From assembly GCA_963757135.1 (NCBI GenBank), contig CAVWQE010000004.1:930001-994000 (forward strand): a stretch of 64,000 bases of DNA, given 5' to 3'. The position numbers were made by a program, and so were the translations under genes. Source of the DNA: Gp1-AA145 sp963757135. GTDB lineage: Bacteria; Acidobacteriota; Terriglobia; Terriglobales; Acidobacteriaceae. Under the pieces are notes generated by a model that searched no databases, was not told the DNA's origin, and was given only the letters and a program-made list of their open reading frames with translations. Position 1 is the first letter of the stretch. Every line of letters starts with the position of its first letter. This document shows positions 38,015-46,325 of the stretch, piece by piece.

Positions 38015-38622
38015 CTATTTCGTTGCAGTCTGCATCGTTTTGGCCCGCGAAATGGCCTTTGGAGGCATGGCAAAGAAGATTGCCAGCCCCACATTCGGCG
38101 CCAGACTGGCCGGCACGCTGATCCAAGTGAGGCCAAAACAGACGAGGTAAGAGATGGAACCGCTCCCGTAACGGCGGGAGATGCCGCCAGCCGATTCGAT
38201 CGCGGCGGCATCGAGCAGACCCGACTTAACCGCATGAAACCACAGTAGGTTGAAGAAGATGGCGACGAAATAAGTGCCGTTGAATACCGCCACTGCCAGG
38301 ATTCGATCCCCTGCGGAGTAGTGGGCTGCCACGAGTGCCGTCGGAAAGGGAGCCACGGTTACTCCCAGGAGCAGCAGCAGGTTCAGAAACATGAGCGCGT
38401 TGTCGCACCTGCGTATGTGATTGAACAGCCGGTGATGATTCACCCACATGATTCCGATGAAGGCGAAGCTGATCAGGAATGCAACGTAGGTCGGCCATTG
38501 CCCGTGCCAGCTCCGCCGCCAGATGTGCCTGTGATGCCGGGCGCATGCACATCAAGTATCAGCAGCGTGATCGCAATCGCGAACACAAGAAAGGCCTCGA
38601 CGCGTGCAGTTTCAGAGGACAT
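38015..38622 (-). pseudogene. Decayed TMEM175-family potassium channel
   Basis: The bacterial TMEM175 pattern is spread over three frames. From ATG 38622 one frame reads SSETARVEAFLVFAIAITLL and stops; a short second frame gives LAAELARA; the third gives WPTYVAFLISFAFIGIMWVNHHRLF and continues to 38015 through four more helices. The first-helix filter signature FSDGVFAIAITLL has lost its SDG (a net six-base deletion gives FLVF). Two frameshifts plus loss of the filter indicate a dead gene. A call of only 38015-38449 would be an N-terminally truncated version of it. Confidence 0.85.
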
Positions 38623-38666
38623 GGGTCAGACGGAACAAATCATAACAGCGGGCGTTGAAACATCGG

Positions 38667-38696
38667 GGCAGGACAGGACGGACTTCCAGTCCTGCC
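38667..38696. repeat. Extragenic palindrome (GGCAGGAC...GTCCTGCC)
   Basis: An 8-base inverted repeat with a 14-base centre, AGGACGGACTTCCA, lies between the GH31 gene end and the TMEM175 pseudogene start. It resembles other GGAC-type palindromes in the window and lacks a T tract. Confidence 0.6.
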
Positions 38697-38716
38697 TGAG
38701 AAAACATGTCAGCCAC

Positions 38717-41140
38717 TCATTTCACAATTTCAACAATCTGCTGGTCTGGCTCCCCCCACGCTTGCGCACCTTCATGACTCAACTTCTTTGCAACATCGTC
38801 CCAGTGCAGATGCGTGGTTTTGAAATCGCCTTTTTCGTAGGCATAGGTTGTGCCGTCGTCGGAGTAGAGAGTGAAGTCGGCGTCAGCGCCAGGATAGACA
38901 CGGACTTTGGCGATCTTCTGTTCCTGCGCGGTGCTTTCGATCACGCTTCCGGTCGGAATAATTGATCCCGCGCGAACAAACAGAGGAATGATGTCGATGG
39001 GAGCCTCTACCTTCGCGATCTGGCCGCCGGGATAGCGCTCATTGGTCCAGTAGTTGTACCAGGCCGAGCCGGATGGTAGGTAAACGTTCTTGATGGTCGC
39101 GCCCTGATCAGTTACCGGAGCCACCAAAAACGCCGGCCCAAACATGTATTCGTCGCCAATGTTGGCGACGTTGGGATCATTCGGGAAGTCCATGAATAGG
39201 GCGCGCATGAACGGCGCACCGGTCTTGTATGTGTCGTAGCCGAGCGAATAGATATACGGCATCAGCTCGTAGCGGAGCTTCAGATATTTTTCGACAATCG
39301 GCTCAGCCTGCTTGCCATACGACCACACTTCGTTCCACTTGCGGCTGCCGTGTGTGCGCATGATTGGAAGAAACGTTCCGTATTCGAACCAGCGCGTAAA
39401 TAGCTCCGGATAGTCGTCGTATCCGCCGACATTCTCGCGCGCATCGGAAGGATCGAGCAACGGGGGATTTTTGGGATGATGTTCGGCCGGCAGATATTGC
39501 CAGCCGCCGACGTCGTTCGTCCAATAGGCCATGCCGGACGCAGTGAAGTTCAGCCCGGTGGGAATCTGGCGTTTATAGGCGTCCCAGTCGGGAAAAATAT
39601 CCGACGACCACACCATGGTTCCGTTCCGCTGCGATCCCAGATACGCATCGCGGGAGAGAATCAAAGCCCGGTGTTTCACATCGCGGCGAAAGCCGTCGTA
39701 AATTGCCGCCGTGTGCACGAGCGGATAGATGTTGAAATACTCGGTGCCCGGACCTGCATGAAAATAGCTACCGTTCGGCGGGAGGTCGGGTTCGGTTTCG
39801 TCGGCCCAAATCGAATCAAATCCTTTGCTGATGATATTGTCGCGAATAATTCCCCAGTACCATTTCGCCGCTTCAGGATTCGACGTATCAATATCTGATC
39901 CCGCACGATCATACGGCAGCCCGTTTGTCGGCGTGCCGTCAGCCAGGTGTTCGAACCAGCCGTTCTTGAGGATTGTGTCGTAATATCGCGATTCTTTTGT
40001 GAACCGCGGCCACACGCTGATCATGGTCTGAATGCCCAGGTCGTGCAGCTGTTTGTTCATCCCAGCAGGATCAGGGAACCGTTCCGGCACAAAATCCATC
40101 TGTCCCATCTTCGAGTAGTAGAACCAGTCGAGCACCAGCACGTCGAGAGGCAAATGGCGCTCGCGATACCCATTGGCGACGTTCAGCATTTCTTCCTGCG
40201 TCAGATATCGCTGCTTGCACTGTACGAATCCGTAAGCCGCTTTCGGAAGCATCGGCGTCGCGCCAGTCAGCAGGCGATAGCTGGAATAAATTTCATCGTA
40301 GTTTTTTCCTGCGATCACGAAAAATGAAACGCGATCACCGACTTCCGACGTCCATCTGGTCTGCTGGTTGAAGCCGGGTTCGATTGTGGTCCGCGAAGGA
40401 TTGTCCCAGACCAGGCCGTAGCCGTAGTTCGTCACCAGAAACGGAACGCAGATGCTGGGCGCAGCAGTCGCCGCGTAATTATGCCAGCACTCGACTCTAT
40501 GGCCACGATGATCAAGATAGCCTTCCTGATTTTGGCCCAAGCCGTAGTAATGCTCGTCGTCAGGAGAAACAAACGTCGCGCCGACCTGGTAGAACTCATC
40601 GTCGGTCGGCCGCCGATCATGAAGGATGCCGGCGTTGCCATCTTTATAGTTCGGCACTGACATTGACCAGCCAGTCATCTCCAGTAGCTTCTTGCCCTCG
40701 CTCGTTCGCACGATGATGTTCGCGCCCGGGGTTGAGCCGTTGAAAAATTTCGCGATGTCGATAACTGTCAGCGGAGGTGGCCCGCTACGATGATGTTCTG
40801 CCCCGACCGTTACCGAAATTCGCGACGAACGGAACTCATCTCCGGCCTCGCTTTCCTGATGCGACCAACTCTCTGCTGCTGGTTTCGCCACGAAACCATA
40901 GCCTGGCGCGGCCAACGCCTTGTCCTCCTTCAGGCTCAGAGTCATACGGATGATGTTCGGCGCGTAAGGCTCGAGCATGATAGTGCTGTTTCCGCGATGC
41001 ACCACCAGCTTGGCTTCATCCGCATGGACGAATGACATTAGTGCGCAGCAAAGAATGGCGTACCCCGCGATTGCACTCCGGCGTGAGCACAATAACGTTT
41101 TACCAACCTGGGCTGAAAACAGAGTGGGACCGTTGCGCAT
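38717..41140 (-). CDS. Secreted glycoside hydrolase family 31 enzyme (alpha-glucosidase/alpha-xylosidase type)
   Basis: The protein has 807 residues from the ATG at 41140, with GAGG upstream; the N-terminal extension to 41344 would overlap aroDE and is rejected. A signal/anchor (AIAGYAILCCALMSFVHA) precedes a beta-sandwich and the catalytic barrel. GH31 motifs are VLDWFYYSKMGQMDF, the nucleophile region FDSIWADETEPD, LILSRDAYLGSQR and WSSDIFPDWDAYKRQI with the acid/base, then FLPIMRTHGSR. Substrate (alpha-xyloside or alpha-glucoside) is not resolved. It lies 34 bases downstream of aroDE on the same strand. Confidence 0.92.
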   Translation of the reverse strand: MRNGPTLFSAQVGKTLLCSRRSAIAGYAILCCALMSFVHADEAKLVVHRGNSTIMLEPYAPNIIRMTLSLKEDKALAAPGYGFVAKPAAESWSHQESEAGDEFRSSRISVTVGAEHHRSGPPPLTVIDIAKFFNGSTPGANIIVRTSEGKKLLEMTGWSMSVPNYKDGNAGILHDRRPTDDEFYQVGATFVSPDDEHYYGLGQNQEGYLDHRGHRVECWHNYAATAAPSICVPFLVTNYGYGLVWDNPSRTTIEPGFNQQTRWTSEVGDRVSFFVIAGKNYDEIYSSYRLLTGATPMLPKAAYGFVQCKQRYLTQEEMLNVANGYRERHLPLDVLVLDWFYYSKMGQMDFVPERFPDPAGMNKQLHDLGIQTMISVWPRFTKESRYYDTILKNGWFEHLADGTPTNGLPYDRAGSDIDTSNPEAAKWYWGIIRDNIISKGFDSIWADETEPDLPPNGSYFHAGPGTEYFNIYPLVHTAAIYDGFRRDVKHRALILSRDAYLGSQRNGTMVWSSDIFPDWDAYKRQIPTGLNFTASGMAYWTNDVGGWQYLPAEHHPKNPPLLDPSDARENVGGYDDYPELFTRWFEYGTFLPIMRTHGSRKWNEVWSYGKQAEPIVEKYLKLRYELMPYIYSLGYDTYKTGAPFMRALFMDFPNDPNVANIGDEYMFGPAFLVAPVTDQGATIKNVYLPSGSAWYNYWTNERYPGGQIAKVEAPIDIIPLFVRAGSIIPTGSVIESTAQEQKIAKVRVYPGADADFTLYSDDGTTYAYEKGDFKTTHLHWDDVAKKLSHEGAQAWGEPDQQIVEIVK

Positions 41141-41174
41141 TTTTGAATACCTCAGTGAGAGGAAGTTGAGCAGA

Positions 41175-42758
41175 TCACGGTAGAACTTCAGAGAGCTTGC
41201 GCGATTTTTCCGGAGCATGCGCAGCCGCTCGCTCTTCGAGGGCCAGTTGGACGATGCGCAACATGTCTTCACGCGGGGCCGGCTTGCCCGTCCAGATTTC
41301 AAATTGCCGCGCCGCCTGGTGGACGAACATTTCGCTGCCAGCAATCACCTGGACACCGCGTTCCTTCGCCAGCCGCAACAGCTTGGTCTCCGCGGGATCG
41401 TAAACCATGTCGAAAACATATTGCGCTTTGATTTCGTCAGCATTGAGCGGCGTGTCACGAGTGTTCCCCATGCCCACCGGTGTGGCGTTAATGATCACAT
41501 CAAAGTCGAGACGTTTCAGGTCAGCGCGCTTAATAGTCTTCGCTTTCGCCTGACGTGCAAGTTTTTGTGCAGCAGGAACGCTTCGGTTCAATATGAAAAT
41601 CTGAGCGCCTCGTTCCTTCAATCCGAACACGGCAGCCCGGGCCGCACCACCCGCTCCCAGCACCAGAATTCTTGCATCGGTGAGCGTCATGCGCTGCTCC
41701 AGCGGTCGCACCACTCCGGAAGTATCGGTATTGAAACCGTAAAGCTTGCCATCCTGCGAGCGCACTACGGTGTTGCAGGCGCCGGTCTTTGATGTTGCGG
41801 GATCGGAATTATCCAGGTGCTGAATGATGTCTTGCTTGTAGGGCATGGTAATGGCCAGGCCCTGAATCGGGATCTCGCGAATGCAGGCCAGCAAGTCTTT
41901 CAAAGTCCTGGCGTGGAGCCCGAGAAAAACTCCATTGACATTTTCTCTTCGCAGGGCGGCGTTCATGATCGCGGGCGAAAGCGAATGTGCGATGGGATCT
42001 CCGGCTACGCCGAAAACTTTGGTAGCGTTATCTACCTGTTCGATCCGGTAAGTGCTTCGCAAGTCCTGCGCAGTCACCTGGCCGGGCGCGGTCTTCTCCT
42101 CCGGCGTCAACGCCCCAAATGTAAAAACACTGCCCGCGCGAACTCCCAGCACCCGGCTGATGATTCCCTGTTCGCCCATACACAACCCGACCAGCGCATG
42201 CTCATCGCGGTGCTTCTCGAGAAACTTCATCATCACAACGTTGTCGGACAAGGAGCGCGCGGTGCTGACAATTTTGTAAAAGTCAGCCGGATATGACGCC
42301 ATCTTCTTTAAGGTTTCGTCGAGCTTCTGGGTGGCTTTGAAATCGTGATACGAGAGAACAATGGCAGCCTTGGAGCGCAGTTTTTCCAGCTGTGCCGGTC
42401 TGAGGCGAATGGCAGTCTGAAGTTCAACATCCACGAGCTGACATCCGGCGGCGGCAGCTTTACCTAGAATCTCAAGTTGGGCGGCTATGGATCCTTGAAA
42501 CTTGCCTCCGCTGGAGGCCCGGCGGCATGTCGCGATCACTGCCACATGCGGGTGGAACTCAGTGAACTCCTTGATTTTGGAAAGCGCCAGCGCGGGTCGG
42601 GATATGTAATCTAACCTGAACTCAATAAAGGTGTTATCCCGTACGGTTGACTCCGCCTTTTCGATCATTTGGCCGGGGTCCGCCCCAAACACAGCGACAC
42701 ATACCCGCGGCAGGCGCAAGTGGGCGAGCCTGGAAACGTAGTGATTATTTTCCGGCAT
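41175..42758 (-). CDS. aroDE: Bifunctional 3-dehydroquinate dehydratase / shikimate dehydrogenase
   Basis: The protein has 527 residues and two fused steps of the shikimate pathway. The N half (about 20-240) is type I dehydroquinase: EFRLDYI, VIATCRRASSGG, VLSYHDFKAT (His) and ADFYKIV with the Schiff-base lysine. The C half is shikimate dehydrogenase: GDPIAHSLSPAIMN, TMPYKQDI (catalytic Lys), GFNTDTSGVV, LVLGAGGAARAAVFGL (NADP loop) and FDMVYDPAETKLL. Such AroDE fusions are known from plants and some bacteria. ATG 42758 is preferred because the region before it (LCPCNIARL) is not family-like. Confidence 0.95.
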   Translation of the reverse strand: MPENNHYVSRLAHLRLPRVCVAVFGADPGQMIEKAESTVRDNTFIEFRLDYISRPALALSKIKEFTEFHPHVAVIATCRRASSGGKFQGSIAAQLEILGKAAAAGCQLVDVELQTAIRLRPAQLEKLRSKAAIVLSYHDFKATQKLDETLKKMASYPADFYKIVSTARSLSDNVVMMKFLEKHRDEHALVGLCMGEQGIISRVLGVRAGSVFTFGALTPEEKTAPGQVTAQDLRSTYRIEQVDNATKVFGVAGDPIAHSLSPAIMNAALRRENVNGVFLGLHARTLKDLLACIREIPIQGLAITMPYKQDIIQHLDNSDPATSKTGACNTVVRSQDGKLYGFNTDTSGVVRPLEQRMTLTDARILVLGAGGAARAAVFGLKERGAQIFILNRSVPAAQKLARQAKAKTIKRADLKRLDFDVIINATPVGMGNTRDTPLNADEIKAQYVFDMVYDPAETKLLRLAKERGVQVIAGSEMFVHQAARQFEIWTGKPAPREDMLRIVQLALEERAAAHAPEKSRKLSEVLP

Positions 42759-42949
42759 TAACCGCGCGATATTACAGGGACATAGCTCTGGATGCAACTA
42801 TTTCAGGGCACAAAACTTTTTAGCAGGGTCGAGACTAGACCACAGTAACCTTGACCCAATGGTGGGGGCTTGCTAACTTCCTGAGTGGAAGTTTCTTTAT
42901 TTTAAGTAACTTAGAAGGCAGCCGGGCTGGCAACGTCCGGGGAGGAACC

Positions 42950-43897
42950 ATGAAGAAAGCGGTTTTGGCGTTACTGATCACATTGCCGCTGGGCCTGCAG
43001 GCACAGCAGAACGGCGGGGCCGATCCGGCTCCCGAGGGCACGGTTCCGACTTCAATCACTTTTCCGGTCGAGAAGGTCCAGAAACCGACCACCGCCGATC
43101 TGAATTGCGCTGGATTCATCGGCAAACATACGGAGTCCAAGGACAAGTTCGTCACCGGCGGCCTGGACAGCGCTTTCACCACACAATATGCAGCCGGCGA
43201 AGCGATTTTTCTCAACGGCAAAGGCTACGAACTCGGACAACAGTATGAAATCGTCCGTGAATTGGTTGATCCCAACCGCTACGAGCTGTTTCCCGGCCAA
43301 TGGGCTTCATTGAAGGCAGCGGGTCAGCCTTACGAAGAACTGGCGCGCGTTCAGGTGGTTGACACCCGTCACAAGATGGCAGTTGCGCGGGTGGAATACA
43401 GCTGCAACACCGTTCTCCCCGGCGACTTCGTTATTCCTTATGTGCAGAAAACCGATGTCGCATTCCATCCGCCTATGCGCTTCGATCGTTTTGCACCCGC
43501 CAGTGGAACCAGTGGACGCATCGTGCTGGCCAAGGATTTCGATTCTGAACTGGGGAATGGCGGCAAAGTTTACCTCAATATCGGCGCAAACCAGGGATTG
43601 AAAGTGGGCGACTATCTTCTTGCCTCGCGCAGTTATGAGGCGACCGCCCACGACTCGGTTGACTCCCTGTCATTCAAATCTCCGGCGATGGAGCCTACGC
43701 AGGCGAAACAGCCGTCAATGGATTCCAATTTCCTGAGCCGCACCAACGGGCCGGAAATCCACGTCGCGGATATGCCACGCCGCAGCGTGGGCGAAGTTGT
43801 CATTCTCTCGGTGACTCCGACCACGGCAACCGGCATGGTCGTGTTCTCGTTGGAGCCAGTGCACGTCGGTGATCGTGTAGAACTCCAACAACAGTAA
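42950..43897 (+). CDS. Secreted protein with FlgT-C-like terminal domain, unknown function
   Basis: The protein has 315 residues; GGAGG precedes the ATG. A signal peptide (LALLITLPLGLQAQ) is followed by DLNCAGFIGK, FLNGKGYELGQQYEIVRE and MAVARVEYSCNTVLPGDFV. Towards the end, VYLNIGANQGLKVGDYLL and VGEVVILSVTPTTATGMVV resemble the small beta domain that recurs in FlgT-like and other exported proteins. Proteins of this build are frequent in Acidobacteriota with no assigned role. A strong terminator follows. Confidence 0.8.
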   Translation: MKKAVLALLITLPLGLQAQQNGGADPAPEGTVPTSITFPVEKVQKPTTADLNCAGFIGKHTESKDKFVTGGLDSAFTTQYAAGEAIFLNGKGYELGQQYEIVRELVDPNRYELFPGQWASLKAAGQPYEELARVQVVDTRHKMAVARVEYSCNTVLPGDFVIPYVQKTDVAFHPPMRFDRFAPASGTSGRIVLAKDFDSELGNGGKVYLNIGANQGLKVGDYLLASRSYEATAHDSVDSLSFKSPAMEPTQAKQPSMDSNFLSRTNGPEIHVADMPRRSVGEVVILSVTPTTATGMVVFSLEPVHVGDRVELQQQ

Positions 43898-43928
43898 ATG
43901 GGAACCTAGTTAGTCTCACAGAGTGAAC

Positions 43929-43960
43929 AGGGAAGGAGAAATCCTTCCCTGATTTTTTTT
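43929..43960 (+). terminator. Rho-independent terminator
   Basis: AGGGAAGGA (43929-43937) pairs perfectly with TCCTTCCCT (43942-43950) over GAAA, followed by GATTTTTTTT. It closes the secreted-protein gene. Confidence 0.93.
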
Positions 43961-43996
43961 GGTTACATACAGACAACCTGCGATCGTCGACACTTT

Positions 43997-44170
43997 ATGA
44001 CCACCAAGTTAGCGATTGACGACGCATTGATCGAGGAAGCACGCAAAATCGGCGCTCACAAGACCAAGCGAGAAGCTGTTACTGCGGCGCTGGATGAGTA
44101 TGTCCGCCTTCGTAAACAGCGGAAAATTCTTGACCTATTTGGCACCATCGACTTTGATTCAAGCTTATAG
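43997..44170 (+). CDS. VapB-like antitoxin without toxin
   Basis: The 57-residue protein reads TTKLAIDDALIEEARKIG and REAVTAALDEYVRLRKQRKI, then LFGTIDFD. This is the ribbon-helix-helix/DUF2191 pattern of VapB antitoxins, whose tail binds a PIN-domain VapC. No PIN gene follows within the next 60 bases before the convergent AMMECR1 gene, so the toxin is missing. No clear ribosome site is seen. Confidence 0.65.
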   Translation: MTTKLAIDDALIEEARKIGAHKTKREAVTAALDEYVRLRKQRKILDLFGTIDFDSSL

Positions 44171-44228
44171 ATACAAAAAAGCACGAAACAAGGTACGCAG
44201 TTAAGAATTTCGGTCGCGGAAGCGCGGC

Positions 44229-44831
44229 TTAGATCTCGTGGCCTGCATCCCCAAACACCTCTGCCGTGAACGCTTCGATCATGGCGCCTTCGCGCCAGGC
44301 GGTCGCCGGCAATTCCGCCTTCCGGCAAGTTTGTTCAAGGAAGGTAGCGCGGTCCCAGCCGTGCTCCGACGCAACCTGCGGCAGCAATAGCCCGCGATGT
44401 CCGGCGTGGCTGATTACCAGTCCATGGCGGCCGACTTCAATGTCTTCAGCCCGGATTGGGCGCAGTGGCGACAACACGCTGAGCGAGATCTTGAGCTCTC
44501 CAGCTTCCTCGAGACTGACTGGCGCAAATCGTGGATCGTCGAAAGCTGCGGCTTGCGCAGTTTCGATCACCGTGCGATGAAGGGGGAGAATCGCACTGGG
44601 ATATCCGACACAGCCTCTGAGCTTCCCGTGCAGATAAAGAGTCGTGAACGCGCCGCGCAATTCGGACAGGTGCGCCGGCGAAACCGATGTTTGCAGTTCG
44701 CGTCCTTCCAGTATGGAGAGAATGGCGTCGTGGGCGAGGCGCAGCAGCAACGCTCGTTCGTCAGGGCTGTATTCCGGATGTGCGGGTTGCAAATCTGTGG
44801 CGTGAGGCCGAGTTTCAGATGACTGCGGCAT
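44229..44831 (-). CDS. AMMECR1-domain protein (AmmeMemoRadiSam system protein A)
   Basis: The protein has 200 residues from ATG 44831. The family signature LRGCVG lies in KLRGCVGYPSAILPLHRTV, followed by DPRFAPVSLEEAGELKISLS VLSPL-type core strands and HRGLLLPQVASEHGWDRATF. In the AmmeMemoRadiSam system this protein is encoded with a Memo-like protein and a radical-SAM enzyme; neither is nearby. It overlaps the pgsA end by a few codons on the same strand and is probably cotranscribed. The role is unknown. Confidence 0.9.
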   Translation of the reverse strand: MPQSSETRPHATDLQPAHPEYSPDERALLLRLAHDAILSILEGRELQTSVSPAHLSELRGAFTTLYLHGKLRGCVGYPSAILPLHRTVIETAQAAAFDDPRFAPVSLEEAGELKISLSVLSPLRPIRAEDIEVGRHGLVISHAGHRGLLLPQVASEHGWDRATFLEQTCRKAELPATAWREGAMIEAFTAEVFGDAGHEI

Positions 44832-45462
44832 TCTGCTTCTTGCGCCGGCGGAGAATAAATGCACGGCGCTGGCGCTTGACTACATGACGATCGATTTTCT
44901 TCCAGAAGCCGACGAAATAGTCAGCTGCGGAAATCAACGACAAGGCCACCATAAGCCAGATTGCAGCAAGCGCGATCCAGTGCACCGGAAGCACAAACCG
45001 TCCCCACGTCCAAACCGGCCAGCGGTGGTCCAGAATGACGGCCACCACGGAAACGATCTGCACGAACATTTTCATTTTGCCGAGATCGCTGGCCTCGATG
45101 GTGAAGCCTTCTGACGCAGCAATTCCGCGCAAGCCACTGACCAGAAACTCGCGGCCGATGATAACGACGGCGATCCACGCCGGAACCAGCCGCGGATTAA
45201 ATTGCACCAGGGTCACGAACGCCGCCGCGATCAGCAGCTTATCGGCCAGGGGATCGAGCAGCATGCCCATGGTCGTGATCTGGCCGCGCTTACGCGCAAG
45301 ATAGCCATCGATGCCATCGGTGATGGATGCGGCAATAAAGATGGCGGAAGCCAGCAGCTCCTTTTCGCCGTGCACGCTGTTGAAGTGGCTACTGGCAAGC
45401 ACCCACATCAGCAGCGGGATACTGCATATCCTGGTCAGCGTGATTGAGTTAGGAAGATTCAC
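44815..45462 (-). CDS. pgsA: CDP-diacylglycerol--glycerol-3-phosphate 3-phosphatidyltransferase
   Basis: This inner-membrane enzyme makes phosphatidylglycerol phosphate from CDP-diacylglycerol. The protein has 215 residues and several helices. The CDP-alcohol phosphotransferase motif D-G-x2-A-R-x8-G-x3-D-x3-D is visible in DGIDGYLARKRGQ with MGMLLDPLADKLL. The N terminus NLPNSITLTRICSIPLL is typical. It starts at GTG 45462; a GATAAT box lies about 30 bases upstream. The arginine/lysine-rich tail after the last helix is longer than usual. Confidence 0.94.
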   Translation of the reverse strand: MNLPNSITLTRICSIPLLMWVLASSHFNSVHGEKELLASAIFIAASITDGIDGYLARKRGQITTMGMLLDPLADKLLIAAAFVTLVQFNPRLVPAWIAVVIIGREFLVSGLRGIAASEGFTIEASDLGKMKMFVQIVSVVAVILDHRWPVWTWGRFVLPVHWIALAAIWLMVALSLISAADYFVGFWKKIDRHVVKRQRRAFILRRRKKQNAAVI

Positions 45463-45645
45463 TTGCGACAGCCGGACGAAATGCGGCGATACCTAGATTA
45501 TCCTCCAGCGGACATTGCTGAGCAACGGAAAGGAAAATGAAAAGGGACGTGCTCAACATGGCGTAACTTCGCAAAAGGACTGGAGAGCGCGCTGGCACCA
45601 GGCGATTATGCCGGAGTAACATTCTCCAGGAAGGAGTTGGCATCC

Positions 45646-45930
45646 ATGAATGCTGAGCGTACTTTGATTGTTTCGGTCGCGTTTCTTGCGTTAGGACTGG
45701 GCCTGATTTTCGGATTCTGCCACGGAAACGCCGGGTTTGCCGCGGCGTATCCGCCCTCAGGAGCATCCTTCCAGTTGTCTCTTACAACAACGGGTATTCC
45801 TGCTGAGGCCGGCTTCGCAGCCACTGTCATCGGCGTCGTGCTGCTGCTTGCGGCCTTTCTGCAAGCCATAGTGGAGCAGGTTCGATGGCCCCACCAGGCA
45901 TCCAAACACCACGGCAGCACGGCTACTTAG
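45646..45930 (+). CDS. Small two-helix membrane protein of unknown function
   Basis: The protein has 94 residues. AAGGAG lies 9 bases before the ATG. Two hydrophobic segments (LIVSVAFLALGLGLIFGF and FAATVIGVVLLLAAFLQAI) flank a short loop with PAEAGF. The last 8 bases overlap the convergent HhH gene. No function is recognised. Confidence 0.65.
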   Translation: MNAERTLIVSVAFLALGLGLIFGFCHGNAGFAAAYPPSGASFQLSLTTTGIPAEAGFAATVIGVVLLLAAFLQAIVEQVRWPHQASKHHGSTAT

Positions 45931-46315
45931 ACGTGCTGCTGGCACTCTTCGCCGTCGCCTGATGGGCAATGATTTGGTCTTTGATCTTGTCGTAGGTGGC
46001 TTGCGGGACGACTTTTTTGGTCACCAGATCGCGCTTGGTGTGATAGGGCCGGTTATCGATGATTTTTTGCGAATAGGTATCGCCGATTCCCGGTAGAGCC
46101 TGCAGTTGATCTTTGGTGGCGGAATTTATGTCCAGCTTGTCGGCAGCCGCTGTTTTGGTCTTCGCAGCGGTAGAGCCAGCACTTGAGGCTTGGCTGTTCG
46201 CCTCGGGAACGGTGCCTGTTTCGCGCGTGTACTGAGCGCTGGCACACCGGGCAACGGCTGCAACTACGCAGATGGATAGAACCAGGGCCAGAAAAGATGT
46301 TCTACTTTTTCGCAT
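45923..46315 (-). CDS. Secreted helix-hairpin-helix (ComEA-like) protein
   Basis: The protein has 130 residues from the ATG at 46315, which has GGAGGAG upstream. It has a signal peptide (LALVLSICVVAAVARCASA), a Ser/Ala/Lys-rich linker, then the HhH core LDINSATKDQLQALPGIGDT and YSQKIIDNRPYHTKRDL. The core matches the ComEA DNA-binding fold and is expected outside the cytoplasm. It follows gdhA by 10 bases, so both are probably one transcript; the pairing has no obvious logic. Confidence 0.88.
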   Translation of the reverse strand: MRKSRTSFLALVLSICVVAAVARCASAQYTRETGTVPEANSQASSAGSTAAKTKTAAADKLDINSATKDQLQALPGIGDTYSQKIIDNRPYHTKRDLVTKKVVPQATYDKIKDQIIAHQATAKSASSTSK

Positions 46316-46325
46316 AACTCCTCCA

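Noticed and set aside
41141..41344. 68-residue N-terminal extension of the GH31 protein
   Set aside because: It overlaps the end of aroDE and is not signal-like; the ATG at 41140 has a ribosome site and begins a signal peptide.
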